A stretch of 64,000 bases of DNA from Diadema setosum (GCF_964275005.1 NC_092685.1:27079649-27143648), one strand, 5' to 3'; shown: positions 23,540-36,448, counted from the first letter of the stretch. The notes: generated from the sequence alone by a model not told the origin. Made by a program: numbers and translations.

Positions 23540-24473
23540 TTAAAGGACAAGTTCACCTTCATTAACATAATGATTGAGAGAATGCAGCAATTTTAGTAGA
23601 ACACATCAGTGAAAGTTTGAGGAAAATTGGACAATCGATGCAAAAGTTATAAATTGTTAAAATTTTTGTGTTGGAACTGCTGGATGAGGAGACTACTAAG
23701 GCTCGTGATGTCATATGAGCACAACAGTATAAAGAAAATGTAAAGAAAATTCAACATACCCACTGATGCAATATTTGGTACCCTGGGGTACCAAATGAAA
23801 ATTCGCCATTTTGTTGAATTAATTTTTTTTTTTTTTCAGCGCTGTACCCTGGCTTACCAAAAAATGTGTCAAAATATTTTTTAGTATTATTATGCACAAA
23901 AATGTTTTCTTATTTGTGATTATGCATCAATTAATGCATGCAAGTGTACTTCGAAAAACACCTATGGTGCTAGTTCATTGCGACGACTTTGCCGTATCCG
24001 AATTCAGAATCGGCGTATCTGAATTCGGATACGCATTGTAAATAATGGGCATGAGATGGCGCTATACAACGCGGTACCCGGGTTACAACGGTACCCCGGT
24101 GTACGGCGTGCCGAATCATGTATTATTTTCACTTTTTTCGCATGATAAAAGAGCACTTGACTTGTCTCTTTCTAAAGGCAATGGGAATAATATTACCCAT
24201 AACATATGTCAGTAACTAGTCAAGGGAATGTGTACTTTTTTCAAAAGATGAAATTTTGTGAAATTCTCTTTATATTTTCCTTATATTGTTGTACGCATGT
24301 AACATAATACACTGCAGTAGTCTTCTCATCCAGCGGTGACTGCACAAAAACTTCAAAAATTCATAGCTTTTGAACGGATTGTCCAATTTTCCTCAAACTT
24401 TCAATGATGTGTTCTACTAATATTGCTACATTCTCTCAATCCTTATGTTAATGTAGGTGAACTTGTCCTTTAA
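23540..24473. repeat. TTAA-ended foldback element, copy B, with nested insertion
   Basis: Same family as 6461-6905 and 44809-45364, with ends TTAAAGGACAAGTTCACC and GAACTTGTCCTTTAA. Comparison with the other copies shows a 365-bp insertion (23759-24123). Without it the copy is about 569 bp, near full length. Confidence 0.88.
23759..24123. mobile_element. 365-bp insertion inside foldback copy B, flanked by TA
   Basis: Copy A reads acatattttcac here. Copy B reads acaTA, then 365 bases, then TAttttcac, which indicates a TA duplication. The insert has no clear terminal inverted repeats but holds internal palindromes: ggtaccctggggtacc, repeated ggtacc words, and gtatccgaattc facing gaattcggatac. 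It has no coding frame. TA duplication would fit a Tc1/mariner-mobilised non-autonomous element. Confidence 0.65.
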
Positions 24474-24486
24474 ATACTCATGAAGA

Positions 24487-24831
24487 ATGATGCATCAGAG
24501 GAATGGAGTTTGTATGGATGGGGAAACCATGCATGTGTTAGGTGAAGTGCGTGAAGATCCGGGAAGAAAGAAAACTCTACCACAGAGCAGCTTGGTAAAC
24601 TGCATGTATGGAAGTCTAATAATGATTCAGAGAGCAATTAGGAGCTGCACGGAGTCAACATCCGCGAGCCAACGTCCTGCGTGGTGCGATGTACCCATCG
24701 TAACTTTACCAAACATATCTGTCCAGACTGGTGAGCTTGAAATGAATGAGTGGAAGAAAAGTGAAGAGTCTGTGTGTCGTAGCCCTTGTCTCCAGAATTC
24801 CCAGTGGACCATCACGTCTTGTGTGAAATAA
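24487..24831 (+). other. 114-codon open frame followed by AATAAA, unrecognised
   Basis: It starts 14 bases after foldback copy B, is open for 114 codons and has AATAAA overlapping its end (24829). The composition is a little richer in GC than the surroundings. No domain, signal peptide or homologue is recognised. It may be an exon of a small gene, part of a long 3' UTR, or chance. Confidence 0.2.
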
Positions 24832-26149
24832 ATGTTTTGTTTTCTTCACATCAGTTGCAGTAATTGTCACAAAAATTCAAGCATTGCAACTTGCAAGCTG
24901 TGACTGCATGTTTCTCTTTTTCTTTTTCTTTTTTTTTTTTGGTAAACATTCCATAGAAATGAGTTGTATGTTGACTGGAGACAACCCAGGAATTATGTTT
25001 TTTTAATGTCTTTTCACAATATGCTGATATGCAGCATGATGAGAAAGTGTATACTCTTCATTGTATGATGCCGCTCTATAAATCATTATATTTTTTTAAA
25101 ACTCCCTGCTATGAGAGAGAAAGTTTGAGAAGCGAAAGCTGACCGAACCGTAAGATGCAAACAGGGTGCAGAGTTTTTTACAGAGTTTTTGTCCAGTGTC
25201 ACCAAAGGAATATAGACGCAGAGTGCAATTCAGAACCATACGCAGATAAGCCAGTTCGTAATTCCACTTTACGCATGAGCGGAATAAGGTCATTAATTTG
25301 TGGTGACAGGCATGCTGGTGTTTAAATTCATTGAGATAAGCATCTGTGATGTGATGATTATTCATGTGTATCATATCCCTTATAAATGGTGCTTGCAAGC
25401 ATATCTACCTGACAACAACAAAGAGTTCATTATTAAAGCCTAGTATTATTTCACAATGGTAATAGATAATACTTTTTCTACATTCAGTGCACAATAATGA
25501 AATGGACTCTTTATCCTGGTGACCTGTACTATGCAAGTTCATTCTTTGTTTGAACATGAATGCCATAAATTTTTACATCAGGCAAGCCTAAAGGCCCTGT
25601 TACATTTGAGCATATCGAGTCAACGAATGCCCAACGAATTCAAAAATTTGAAGATACGTTCACATCTATTCCTAATACTAGAATACTATGTAGTTCCTGA
25701 CATACATGTCTGACGGTCTCTGTATTTCTAAGTTATTTGTAGGGATTCACAGAGAAATGCTGGAGCTGATTGTTTATTTTGAACATGCCCAAAATTCCTG
25801 TCTGAAATCCCTGACAGAAAAAAAGAATGAAATATGACAATACTTCGCTGTTCCCGTGAAGTCAAAATGCCAAAAGAGTATCACAACAACAACAAAAGAA
25901 GTGATGTGCTCCCTAGACCTTCACTACATTAGCAAACCACAAACACACATACAGACACCCATATGTATACACACACACTTTTTTTTTACCCCCAATGACT
26001 TTTTGTTTAATTTCACCCAACTTAGAAAATGCAATTATACAAACACAGATAAACTTCTTTTTTTTTTCAATTGAATGATAATGATTACATCAGATATTAA
26101 ATAAAACATTCCCCCTCAAAAAATTCACAAAATTCAACAATGCACACTC

Positions 26150-26176
26150 TCTTTTTTTTCAATAATCTTTATTCAT
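26150..26176 (-). terminator. Minus-strand 3'-end-like signature (AATAAA then A-run)
   Basis: On the minus strand the sequence reads gaataaagattattgaaaaaaaa. That is a canonical poly(A) signal followed about 8 bases later by a genomic A-run. It could be the 3' end of a retrocopied transcript or retroelement, or a distal end for a minus-strand transcript such as meis. Confidence 0.25.
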
Positions 26177-26455
26177 TACCATTCAAATGAATCAGAAGCT
26201 GGTATACCGCTGTACAAAGCGGTATATTTTTAACTCAAATAACAAAAGTAATTATGCCCTTCCTGTATACTTATGTGTACTGCTAGAAATTAAAATTAAC
26301 CACCTGGCCTTTCATTCATCAAATTGATCGCAAACAAAATGAAGAAAATATAAAAACCAATTGTACAGTGAAACAGAATGTACTCGTATCATATATTGAC
26401 CAAACAAGCCCACTCCCGTCCCCATATCGTATGCTCATACATACAATATATGAAC

Positions 26456-26456
26456 A

Positions 26457-26505
<49 letters not shown>

Positions 26506-26510
26506 GCACA
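26456..26510. repeat. (CA)n microsatellite
   Basis: About 25 CA units with a few CG interruptions. Intergenic. Confidence 0.95.
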
Positions 26511-26854
26511 CAAACTCAAACACTCAAGCACTCATGTGTGGTAAAGTTTATATTAATTTGTGATCCCTCAAATTGCCGATGATAAGGACAAGTGCAGTTT
26601 GAATACCTTCACTAATGCCTTTTGGCCTCCACTAATGGAATCCCAGCATTATCTTTTATTTTCTTTTTGATATATTTACCTATGCATTTGTTTATTCATC
26701 TGATTATCTATTTATTCATCTATTTCTATGGTTGGCAAAGCGGATGTGTGTCAATAGGCCTGTCTGATGGCATCTTTCATTTAGCATTTTAACTGGGAGA
26801 AGATCCTTCAATGTATTAGATCCAGTTGGGCAAGTTTGATGGGGGCAGATCTGG

Positions 26855-26858
<4 letters not shown>

Positions 26859-26889
<31 letters not shown>
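26859..26889. repeat. Long T-run
   Basis: About 30 consecutive T. On the minus strand this would be a poly(A) tail-like tract, so it may mark an old retroinsertion, or simple slippage. It borders the non-repetitive block that begins near 26930. Confidence 0.85.
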
Positions 26890-26890
<1 letters not shown>

Positions 26891-26929
26891 AGAGGGTGAC
26901 CTTCAGGGGGTTAAGAACCCCTATTCATC

Positions 26930-27240
26930 AATTACAGAAAGTAGCCAGGGCAGTGGAGGTAGCGCTAAACAAGGCGGTGATTCAGCAGTGGAATTCGGCA
27001 CAGAGCCCCGGCCCGAGTTACTTCCAAAGCCGAGGAAGATGGGGGAGGGGGAAAAAAGTGGGGATTAAAAGAAACAGAAATCTTGAGTCGGTGCCATCTT
27101 TTGTTTGGCTCCCCGTGCGGCGTGCCTCCCTTGATGTTGGCAACTACTTAGTCTTTCATTATGCGCACCGGCAGTGCGGCGGTTTAAATGAAATTCTTCC
27201 CAAAGTGATCGGGACTGACACGTGTAATGCAATTTAACGG
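26930..27240. promoter_or_regulatory. Candidate conserved non-coding block
   Basis: About 300 bases of balanced composition without repeats, in AT-rich intergenic DNA. An open frame covers it on the + strand but begins within the T-run and shows no recognisable domain. The sequence carries short AT-core words (ttcattatgcgc, taatgcaatttaa, gtttaaatgaaat) typical of homeodomain or POU sites. Regulatory function is inferred from composition only. Confidence 0.3.
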
Positions 27241-27479
27241 GCGGACGGAAAACAATCGGGAGAGAAAGTTAAACCATCCAACATTTTACTGTGAAAAGTG
27301 ACACACACAGTAACGCTTCGTCTCGTTTTGTTATGAGTTTGTTTGTTTGTTCCAGACGGTGGATCTTCGTTTGCGAGAATAAGCAGTTACTACATACTTT
27401 CTTTCCTCTCCCTTTTTTTCTTTCTTTTTTAGTTCTCGTCAACATTCAATTACCAAAATCTTTATTTTACTGATTTGCG

Positions 27480-27680
27480 ATGAAGCAGTGCCTGTCTGCG
27501 TACCAGGAGAGCTAAATATTAGCTCGCTGAATTTGAGTGATATCCCCTCGTTAGCGCTGCTTCTCCTGGTTGCCACAGACTCGTCGTAAGTCGCCTTGCC
27601 CGGGCTTGATGGTGGGATAATGACACAGGCGGTCCTGCAGTAATTTGAGTGATTTGCCCTTCTACCCATTCCTACGTTTT
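27480..27680. promoter_or_regulatory. Second candidate non-coding block
   Basis: A GC-balanced, non-repetitive segment with a short direct repeat, tttgagtgat, at 27532 and 27646. It is close to the previous block and separated from it by AT-rich sequence. No supported coding frame. Confidence 0.28.
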
Positions 27681-29920
27681 TTGACTCTCAGCCTCCATGT
27701 CCACTTAGTCTGTGATTATTGGAGTGAAACTGGGTCGACCGAATCAAGTTAATGGGAAGATCTTTTTTGCCTTTTTTCGTCAAATGAGTATTGTGGGGAG
27801 GGGGGGGGGGGATGGGGAGAAAAACCAGAGAGATGTTAGCATTATTGTATACCGTCATCTCAAAAGAAGTGGTCTTGGTTATAAAAGCATTATGAAACGC
27901 TCAACTGATTGCAGTACATCAAACAAGTCAACAGAAGAAAATTCAGCTGTGTTCAATAGATGCCTTGTATGTGTGCAAGGTCATGATGCAGTGTATTATT
28001 GTGTTTGATTTTCAGGTGCCGCATATACTCTTATAACCATACTCTCAAAATATGCTGGCATCCATGGGGAAAAAAAAAGGGAATGGATGGTCATTTTACA
28101 GCTACATGTAGTACTTGCCAGTAAACTTTAATAGGGGAGAGTAATGTGTAATGCAAGCCCGTACATGTATCCACAGCGTAGCAGTGGCTGAATAATTGTT
28201 TGAGGTATAACCACCCTGTATCTTTTTCCGATGTTTTTCCAATACTGTAACAATTCATTGTAAGAGAATGTCAAATATAACAGCAATATTTTCCTGCTCA
28301 CTAATTAATGATCGCAAACAACCAAATATCCTCCAATTTTACAACAATCCGATTCAGAGTAAAAGGTTTTTCATATTCACACAAAGCCAGGTTGTCTTTT
28401 GCTATATTTTTGCAGCGTGTTTCATTTCCAAAGCTTTTTTTAAAAATAATACAGTGTTGTTGTTTTTTCATATGTAACTGCCCAGCTTGAAACCCACAAA
28501 ATGTAAACCAAAATGAAATTTCACTTTTCAACATAGTTACAAGAGTAAGCTCTAGTATTAAGCCTTAAAATGATGTATAACTCGTTAAAATTGGATCACC
28601 CTAACTCGTTAAAAAAAAGGTGATGAAATTAGAGGTAGTTGGGATGTAGAAAAGAGGATTTAAAGATGAGGGTCACTCAGGCATACTGTGCAGAAGTATC
28701 AATGAAGAAAACAACATCGTCCAGAAGAAAACGACTAATATCTTGATTTCGGCTTTCTTTTAAGCCACCAAATTTTGACAGGAATTGGAAGAAAAAAAAA
28801 GATTACTCTCTGAGGTATGACAAACTTGAAAAATTTGAGCCTGTCAACCCAAATAACATATTCTGGTCTGTTACAGAGAATCCCATTCTGCGACTTTTTG
28901 TTGGATTTTGAGCTCTGGGTGGTCACATGATCATGTCTTTGTTCTCAGGTTGTCTGCCATCTTTTTCCCATTTTGCTTTAATTCTTCCTCTTGCTAAGAC
29001 TTGCAACGATATCCAATCCAATTGAAGTCATTTTGAATGAAGACAATGACAGCACAGTGACAAATAGATTGCTGAAACTGCAGTGAGTAAGGCAAGGGGA
29101 AATGATAAGACAGTGACTTTATTTTGAATTCGTATCAAATGTGTGAATTCACATGTCTGGCCACATGGCTGCACGGTTCAGCAGTTAATGAATTCCCCCT
29201 CCCATAAAAAGACTCTTACTTTTCCTTTCCACAATCAGAAAAAACAGTGAAAATGAACAGAGGTCTGCTGTGTGAACTCAAACTAGGAAATTTATTCCAA
29301 AGCTAAGCAACTTTGTTGTTGCTATCATTATTTATTTCAACTTTGGGGTATACATCTTACTAGAAATTGTGTACAACTAAACATACAATGGCAAGCTTTC
29401 TTTTTATTGACTGCGTAATACACAAAGATACACAAAAGATTATGGTTCAGAGGTGAATTTTGCATCACAACAGAAAACTTGACAATCCTTTTTGTTGTAA
29501 GCAAAAGGCTACCATGCTCTTTATTTCCTGAAAAAAAAATGATATACTGGTTGTCAGGTTTTTTATACCAAATCTGCATAAAACTTTCTAAAACTTTAAA
29601 CATTATTTGTAACAAGTAAATTCAGCAGATTGATTCAAACTTGGTAAGTTTGATAAATTTGGTCGATTAAGTGATTTTTGCCAGTCAACACTGTTAGCTC
29701 ATACACAGATTTACACAATCTGCCATTTGTTACCACCCATCTCAAAAACCCCACAAAAAATTGCAGATAAGCAAAACTCAAAACTTTTTTTGTTCCAGTA
29801 ACTGTGCGCTTTCTTTCAGTTATGATCTTTCCTGAATGAAGCGATGTGAGAGGAGGTCTCACCTTTCTGCACAGGAGTGTCACAATGTGACAGACATGGC
29901 GCATTAAAAATACTCGCATT
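27681..29920. other. Intergenic, no gene seen
   Basis: AT-rich, with a G-run near 27798 and a small repeated actcgttaaaa (28577, 28603). No supported gene or recognised repeat family. Confidence 0.5.
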
Positions 29921-30470
29921 ATTATTACCTCCGCCAAGGAAGGAGGTTATGTTTTTGTTACCGTTGGTTTGTTCGTTAGTTCGTTAGTTTGTCCGTGTGC
30001 TAAATAACTCAAAAAGTAGTTAACAGATTGGGATGTAACTTGCAGGAAAGGTTGTGAATGACACAAGTAACAAACGATTAATTTTTGGTAGTGATCCGAG
30101 AATTTTTTGGGAATTTATGAAGGATTTTGGTTATTTTGGCAGGTAGGGTCAATGAACTTGGGAGTTCAGGCTGCGCGTACTTGAGGTTCGTATGCGCGCA
30201 CTAAAGTGCGTGCTCTAGTTTCTGCTAGGGCGAGGCGCGCCGTGCAGCTGAGGGTTTTATGACGTAACAAAGGCTTCTATATTGGGAAATTGGGCGATTT
30301 TTTTCAGCATGTGTACCTATCGGTGGAAATCATCGATCTCTATGGAAGGGCCCAAAGAGCTCTGAACTTCTCCAGTGGTGGAGAGGAGAAAAATCTCTTT
30401 GCAAGATCATCGATGGAAAGTAGCTGCTTGGCGGAGGTCTGCGCTCTCAGAGTGCTTTTCTAGTTATTAT
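29921..30470. repeat. CCTCCGCCAAG dispersed repeat
   Basis: It begins attacctccgccaaggaagg and ends cttggcggaggtctgcgctc then tctagttattat. The inverted CCTCCGCCAAG/CTTGGCGGAGG ends and the interior (gttcgttagttcgttagttt, caaaaagtagttaacagatt) match a family widespread in marine invertebrate genomes. No protein-coding capacity. The tattatt words on both sides may be the target duplication. Confidence 0.8.
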
Positions 30471-31006
30471 TGCAAGGATTCTCTATAATGGACCAAAATG
30501 TGTAATTTTGGTTTACTGACTCAAATTTTTGAAGTCTGTCTTAACCGGGAGAGTAATCCTTTTCCTATCTGCTGTCAAAATTTGGCAGCTTAAAACAAAA
30601 CCCAAATTGAGATAATTAGCAGTTTTTCTGAACCATAGTTTTCAGATGGGTGCTGCTTTCACTGGGAAAAAGAATGTGTTTTCATTGAAACTTATTCCTG
30701 CACAGCATGCCCCGAGTGATCCTAATCTGTCAATCCTCTTTTCTTTGAAACTGCACCTCCTAACTCTCTTATTTCAATCACTTTTTGAATGGGTTAGGAT
30801 GGTCTAATTTGAACAAGTTATATATCATTTTAAAGCTTAGTGCTTACTCTTTTAAACTATGTAGAAAAGTGAAAATTTGTTTTGGCCTCCTTTTTGTGGG
30901 TTCAGAGCTGGACAGTCACATTTAGATCAAACTATTGACAGTTTTTCCGAAGAGGTACTAGGCAAGCTCGCCTAATTCCTCCCTGGTTATTCGTAGGACT
31001 CTACCA

Positions 31007-31123
31007 GGGTCCTGTTTTATGAAGAGTTATAATTGATTGTATAGTTGATTTCTATCATAAGTCTATGGCAGCCTGTGCAGTAAAGAAATTTATAATCAAT
31101 TATCTTTTGACAAAACGGGGGCC
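31007..31123. repeat. Short MITE (GGGTCCTGTTTTAT ends)
   Basis: Left end gggtcctgttttatgaagag and right end cttttgacaaaacgggggcc are imperfect inverted repeats, with ataattgat facing atcaattat inside. About 117 bp, non-autonomous. Confidence 0.7.
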
Positions 31124-31724
31124 AGAACTTTCAAATGTCTGCATCATTAATGTATTTATTGAATTCGCCGCTTCCATGCAAAGATGGCATTGTTTACGGA
31201 AATGACGAATAAGTTTTGGCAAAATGGCCATGATACTGTGCCAGTCTTTAATAGCACTTCATTGTGAAGAGTGGAAATGATCTCTGAACTTCTGAGAATA
31301 TAGGCACAAACAAATGTGTTTCTGTGGTAACCAGTGCTGTTTGTTTGTTTTGTTTGTTTGTTTTTTTGCCCCAGCTTTGTGTGTAACAAGATTGTTATTG
31401 CATGAGTGATGTAAGTACTAGTAGGCAGAACCTCTATAGGTTTTCCATTTTCTGCATTTTTAGCAGAATTACTGGACTTGAACATGTTGATGGGATATAG
31501 ATTTAGGTATGGATAGGTAGAACAATCCCAAGGGAGGCAAAAAGGAGACAGACTGAAATACTCCCAACCTTAGAAAACAAAACATAGATGAACAGCATGC
31601 TATAAATCATGAGCACCAGTGAATGAAAATAAAACTGATCCTAGCAGGAATTCATAAAACAAATCCACAAAGCATTTAATTCACGTATCTTTAGAAAACT
31701 TTTTAGGAAGACTCTTGCACTGTA

Positions 31725-31800
31725 TTTAATTTGATTTGATAATGGTTTATTGAAACACACATGCAAAGTAGTAGCCGAAGGCTAAATTATAATACATCAC
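31725..31800. repeat. Dispersed repeat fragment
   Basis: ggtttattgaaacacacatgcaaagtagtagccgaaggct resembles the 3' end of a common repeat in echinoderm-like genomes. On the minus strand it contains AATAAA. The fragment at 3170-3320 is similar in style but not clearly the same. Confidence 0.4.
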
Positions 31801-31862
31801 ATTTCAGTCTTTCCAACTCCAATGACCATAACATTTTCTACCCAGTATCTTTTATCTTGATA

Positions 31863-31901
<39 letters not shown>

Positions 31902-32149
31902 TTTTCAAATCTGGGTTGGATAACACATTCCTCATTGAGTACCACACACCCAACATCAGGAGGAAGGAGGGCCAGAAAGCAAATTTTGCCACACACAGCC
32001 ATCCGAGGAAATCAGTAACGGACCAGGCAGTTACCCTCCGTGACTTGGCTCCAACTGCTCATCGCATCGATTTGCTCACTTATAAATTGATGGATATCAG
32101 TGGAATTGATAGTAATTGTGAGATAATCCTAAACACACACCACAAAAGG

Positions 32150-32467
32150 GAGAGGGGGAGATGGAGAGGAGAGAAAGAGAGAGAGAGAGAGAGATAGAGA
32201 AATAGAATTAATGAAGAAGCAGTGACTGTTTAACAGAGAAATGGGAAGATTGGAAGAGATACAGGAACAGAAAGGAGAGAAATATGCACAATAGCATAGG
32301 CACAGAAGAGAGAGAGAGATAGAGGGAGAGATATTTATGAGAAGCAGAGAGATACAGAAATATATATGCCTATGCTATTGTGTATATTTCTCTCCTCTCT
32401 ATCTCTGTATGTCTTTCCCATCTATATTAAAGTCAATGCTTCTTGATTCTTTCTCTAATAAAACATA

Positions 32468-32545
<78 letters not shown>

Positions 32546-32780
32546 GTTATGTTTTAATAGGAGAGAGAGAAGTAAAGAAGCAGTGACTGTTTAACAGAGA
32601 TTGGAAAAAGATATATAGGGAGAAAGAGAGGAGAGAAATATGTAGAAAAGTATTGGCACAGAGGAGAGAGAGAGAGAGATAATATTTATGATAAGCAGAG
32701 AGATATAGAAATATACTACATATACTATATGTAGAGAGAGAAAGAGGAATGACACTGAGAGATACCACAAAGATAAGGAG
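32150..32780. repeat. (GA)n/(TA)n palindromic and duplicated region
   Basis: A (TA)n tract of about 34 units (32472-32540) is the centre of a palindrome whose inner arms read aaacataatacatat and atatgttatgtttta. The segments aagaagcagtgactgtttaacagag (32214) and aagaagcagtgactgtttaacagag (32576) are direct duplicates. A hairpin pairs cacaatagcataggca (32288) with tgcctatgctattgtg (32367). GA-rich tracts surround it. No genes. Confidence 0.85.
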
Positions 32781-33340
32781 TGATATGAAAATAGCAAAAG
32801 GAAGCTAACATTTTTTAATCTCTTTCTCATTTCACAGAGACATATGAAAGGAAAACCAACATGAAAATGATATTGTGTTCATGTTTCAAGTTTGTATTCC
32901 TTCCTGGAAATATCTAAACAGCGGAGAGGAATTTTTCTGATAAATATCAATACTTGTGTCTGATTAAGGGAAATACAACTGTATGGGGTGGGGGGGGGGG
33001 TGGGGGGTGGGAGACATTTCATGAAGCATTTTGTCCGACAAATTTGTTGGACAAATTTGTTCTAAACCAATCAGATGCAAGGATAGCTTAATACAGGTCG
33101 TCAGAAAAAAAAAAAATCTTACATAACGCTTTATGTAATGCCCCCAGATATTCTTCAAATGGGTACCTATTAATTGCAAAAGGAGAAAGATTGTCCCACA
33201 ATGTGACTTTTACACGGGTCTGAAATTCATGTTTCGTGTGTGTGTTTTAATAATGCGTTAAAAAAGTTCATCAGGTATGTGAGCATGTGAGCAAGACCCC
33301 TGTGGCGTGATTGTCGCACCTGATCAATGCGCAAGACTAA

Positions 33341-33537
33341 TACTATAAAAGTGGAAATTTTCGTGCATTTCGCGCAACTAGAAGCTAGCGCGAAAATAAA
33401 AGCACATGAATATTTTTGCTTGCCATAATGTTTCAGTAATCGATGTCTTGATTCTGTGGAATTAAAAACATGTGAAACTCTTCTTAACCAGCCGAGCGTG
33501 AAAAATAAGTCACGCAAAAATATCCACTTTTAGAGTA
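33341..33537. repeat. MITE-like repeat, copy 2 (both ends present)
   Basis: Inverted ends TACTATAAAAGTGGA (33341) and TCCACTTTTAGAGTA (to 33537). The interior matches 2293-2473 (ctagcgcgaaaataaaa, ttgcttgc, ggaattaaaaaca). Confidence 0.8.
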
Positions 33538-36417
33538 TGTAGGTTCGCATACACATGCAGAGACACTTTTTCTCTTCTCTCTCCAAGCATACAACTCTGG
33601 CCAACCTTACCCACCGATCAACAAACTACTCTACGAGCTGAAATTCTCGTGGCGGTCTTATATATGCGAATTTTGTGAAGCACCTTTGAACTGCAAAAAA
33701 TATCAACATGCAAAGATATCATTTTTAACGACAGCAACAACAACAACAACAAAAGCCACGCCAGCACTGGATCACACACAACTAACTATAGGTATATCCT
33801 GCTGCGTGGGCTATCACAAAGCAATTTATGGGGCGTAACAACATGCTAGTACAGTATTTTGAATCAAGAACACACTACTTGTTTATGTACAGGGAATCAC
33901 TAAGTTAAAAAAAAAATGCAGAACTAGTAATGTAGCTTGTAAGTAACTCACTCTCATTTATTATGTGAAAGGTGTGAAAGGTTACATGACCTCCACAAGC
34001 GTGAAATTAACGACAAGCAAGAACGTCCGACATGTCATTGTAGTGTAGTTCGAGAAAATATCTGTATGCAAAAATTTCAGCTCGCACAGTATCAACCACC
34101 TCACACCACTCTGAAACAGAGGACACAAATAAGCATCAACACGGGTCACTCTCAGATGTTTCTGTGACAATTTTCTCTTTTTTAAATCTTCGGAATAATT
34201 TATTCCTCAACTTCTTGACACAATCTAAATCTCCACATGCTTCTACATGCAGATCAACAGACAAAAGGACCACGTCCTTATGCAAAAATAAATTGAAAGG
34301 GGAGAAAAAAACAGGAGCATAATTAGGAGAAGGAAAATGAAACATGTTACAAAGTTTTAGTTCATATCATAAACTGTTATCCATCCCACAACTAATTTCA
34401 ACATTCATATCATTCTTAATTGTCACGGTGAACATAGACACATTAATCTCCTCATATTATTTGACCATGATAAAAAGAACAAAAAATCTGTACAATCTTT
34501 CAATAACATTAGTTCATTTTTCCTCCTCATCATAATCATTACACAAATTTTATCTTTTCGATTCTGTACACACAACGATTGAAGACCGACGAAACAAAGA
34601 GGGTAGGAAAAAAAAAATATCAACTGCTTCGTCATTGTCGTAATCTGGAACAGCTTATAAGATATTCCAATGACTGAAATACAGATCAACTTAATAGCAG
34701 GCAGACATTTGATCTCTTAGACGACTCAGATTCCATACAGAGAAAGACCGACAAAATATCTGATATCTTAAATCACATAGTTTAAAAATGAAAGATTTCT
34801 CAGATCATAACATCGATAACTCACATCTCACATCAGCGTTGAAAAAAAAAAATCCCCTCTTGTGGAGAAAGGAGTAGATAAAATAGGAATAATTCATCCA
34901 TAATAGGAGTCTTCTGTAACATAAAGGTTAACGTCAGTGGTTTCCTGTTCTCTTTCACCAGAATTAAGAATCATTTGAAGCTTTTTTTTTTCTTCAGTAG
35001 TGTACGAGGAAGGTGTTTATTGATGCTGTTTGAATCAAAATCGATACTACAAATAAACATTTTCAAATATCCACATCACACAGACATCTATGGTGGCTTC
35101 TAATGTCATTAACACTTTGAATTTAAAGAGATTATTTCTTCTCGCTCTCTCTCTCTCTCTTTTGTGTGCATGTGTGTGGGGGAGGGGAGGAGGGTTAATC
35201 TATTCAAACACACAACTGCGGCATATTCTTTCCCCAAAATATTGTTTGAACACAATTTGCAATCCTTTCCCCATGAGCCAGATTTGAAAATGAAAAATCT
35301 CACTGCCAGTTACAAATTGTATAGTTCTTGCCACTGAAGAGAACTGAGCTCTATCTGATATTCTGTCATGCTTAAATGTTCAGAGATGTGTGAGCAGAAT
35401 TCAGCATGAACAAGATATTCACCTACAGACCATTTCTAGTTCAAATGAAAAATACACGTATCCCTTGCATGACTGCTATCAACAACAAGGGTTGCAATGC
35501 TCCCGTTATTTTAAAGAGAGAGAGAAAAAACAAATTGATGAGTTATATTCGGATTCTGTTATTACAGCTCTGCAAATGATCTAAATCATGCCTGATTCAC
35601 ACTTTCTCCATTTCTCACTATCAAACCCCTCTTCCCGCTCTATCCCACCCCTCCCCACCCCCATTCATCACTATTTCAAACAAAACAAGAACATTCTTCC
35701 CTCAGAAAGGGGAACTTTGGCAAATATGATGACAACAACATAAATATAACCACACACAACATGTCGCAGGGTGTGTGCTACTATATAGCTATACTGATTA
35801 GTGTCTTAATTACACCCCCACCCCTCCCTTCCCCTCCCATGCCAGATTGTCTACCGTATGCTTCTTCTTTTCTGTTCTTTGATTTTTAAAACAACACATA
35901 CACTTCCCAACGATTTTTACACGCTATGACTTTGGACGGTACTAAATTCCATTCTGTTGGCGTTCTCCTACTTCCATCTATATAACATTCAACGATGACT
36001 GCTACAGATGCTATCACAATACACACACACACACACTTGTCACAGACCTTGGTCTGAGGATACTACTGCATACGCCATATATGCAGCGAATCTAATTTTT
36101 TTTTTTTCTTTTACGAGTCCGGGGCTTCCCAACAATTTCACGAGTGGTTGAACTCGCGATCATGGAGTACGGTTAAAATTTGAGAAATGTATGCGTGCAT
36201 GTCACATTCATGTCGGGATCAGAGTTAATATTTTTGTGTGCTGTAAAATTCGTGAAAAAAAAAAAATGGGCAAAATATATGGCATACGCAGTATACTCTG
36301 GGCTGGTCCTGAATGGTGAAATTATGTGCCCCCACTATCTCACCCAAGGGCTGCATTATGAGAGGATTCTATGAATACTCTCTCTCCCTCTCTTTCTCTT
36401 CCGATCTCTTTCTCTTT

Positions 36418-36448
<31 letters not shown>

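Noticed and set aside
26836..27237. 133-codon + strand open frame
   Set aside because: It begins just before a T-run (poly-Phe), and the rest has no recognisable domain or splice context. Kept only as a candidate non-coding block.
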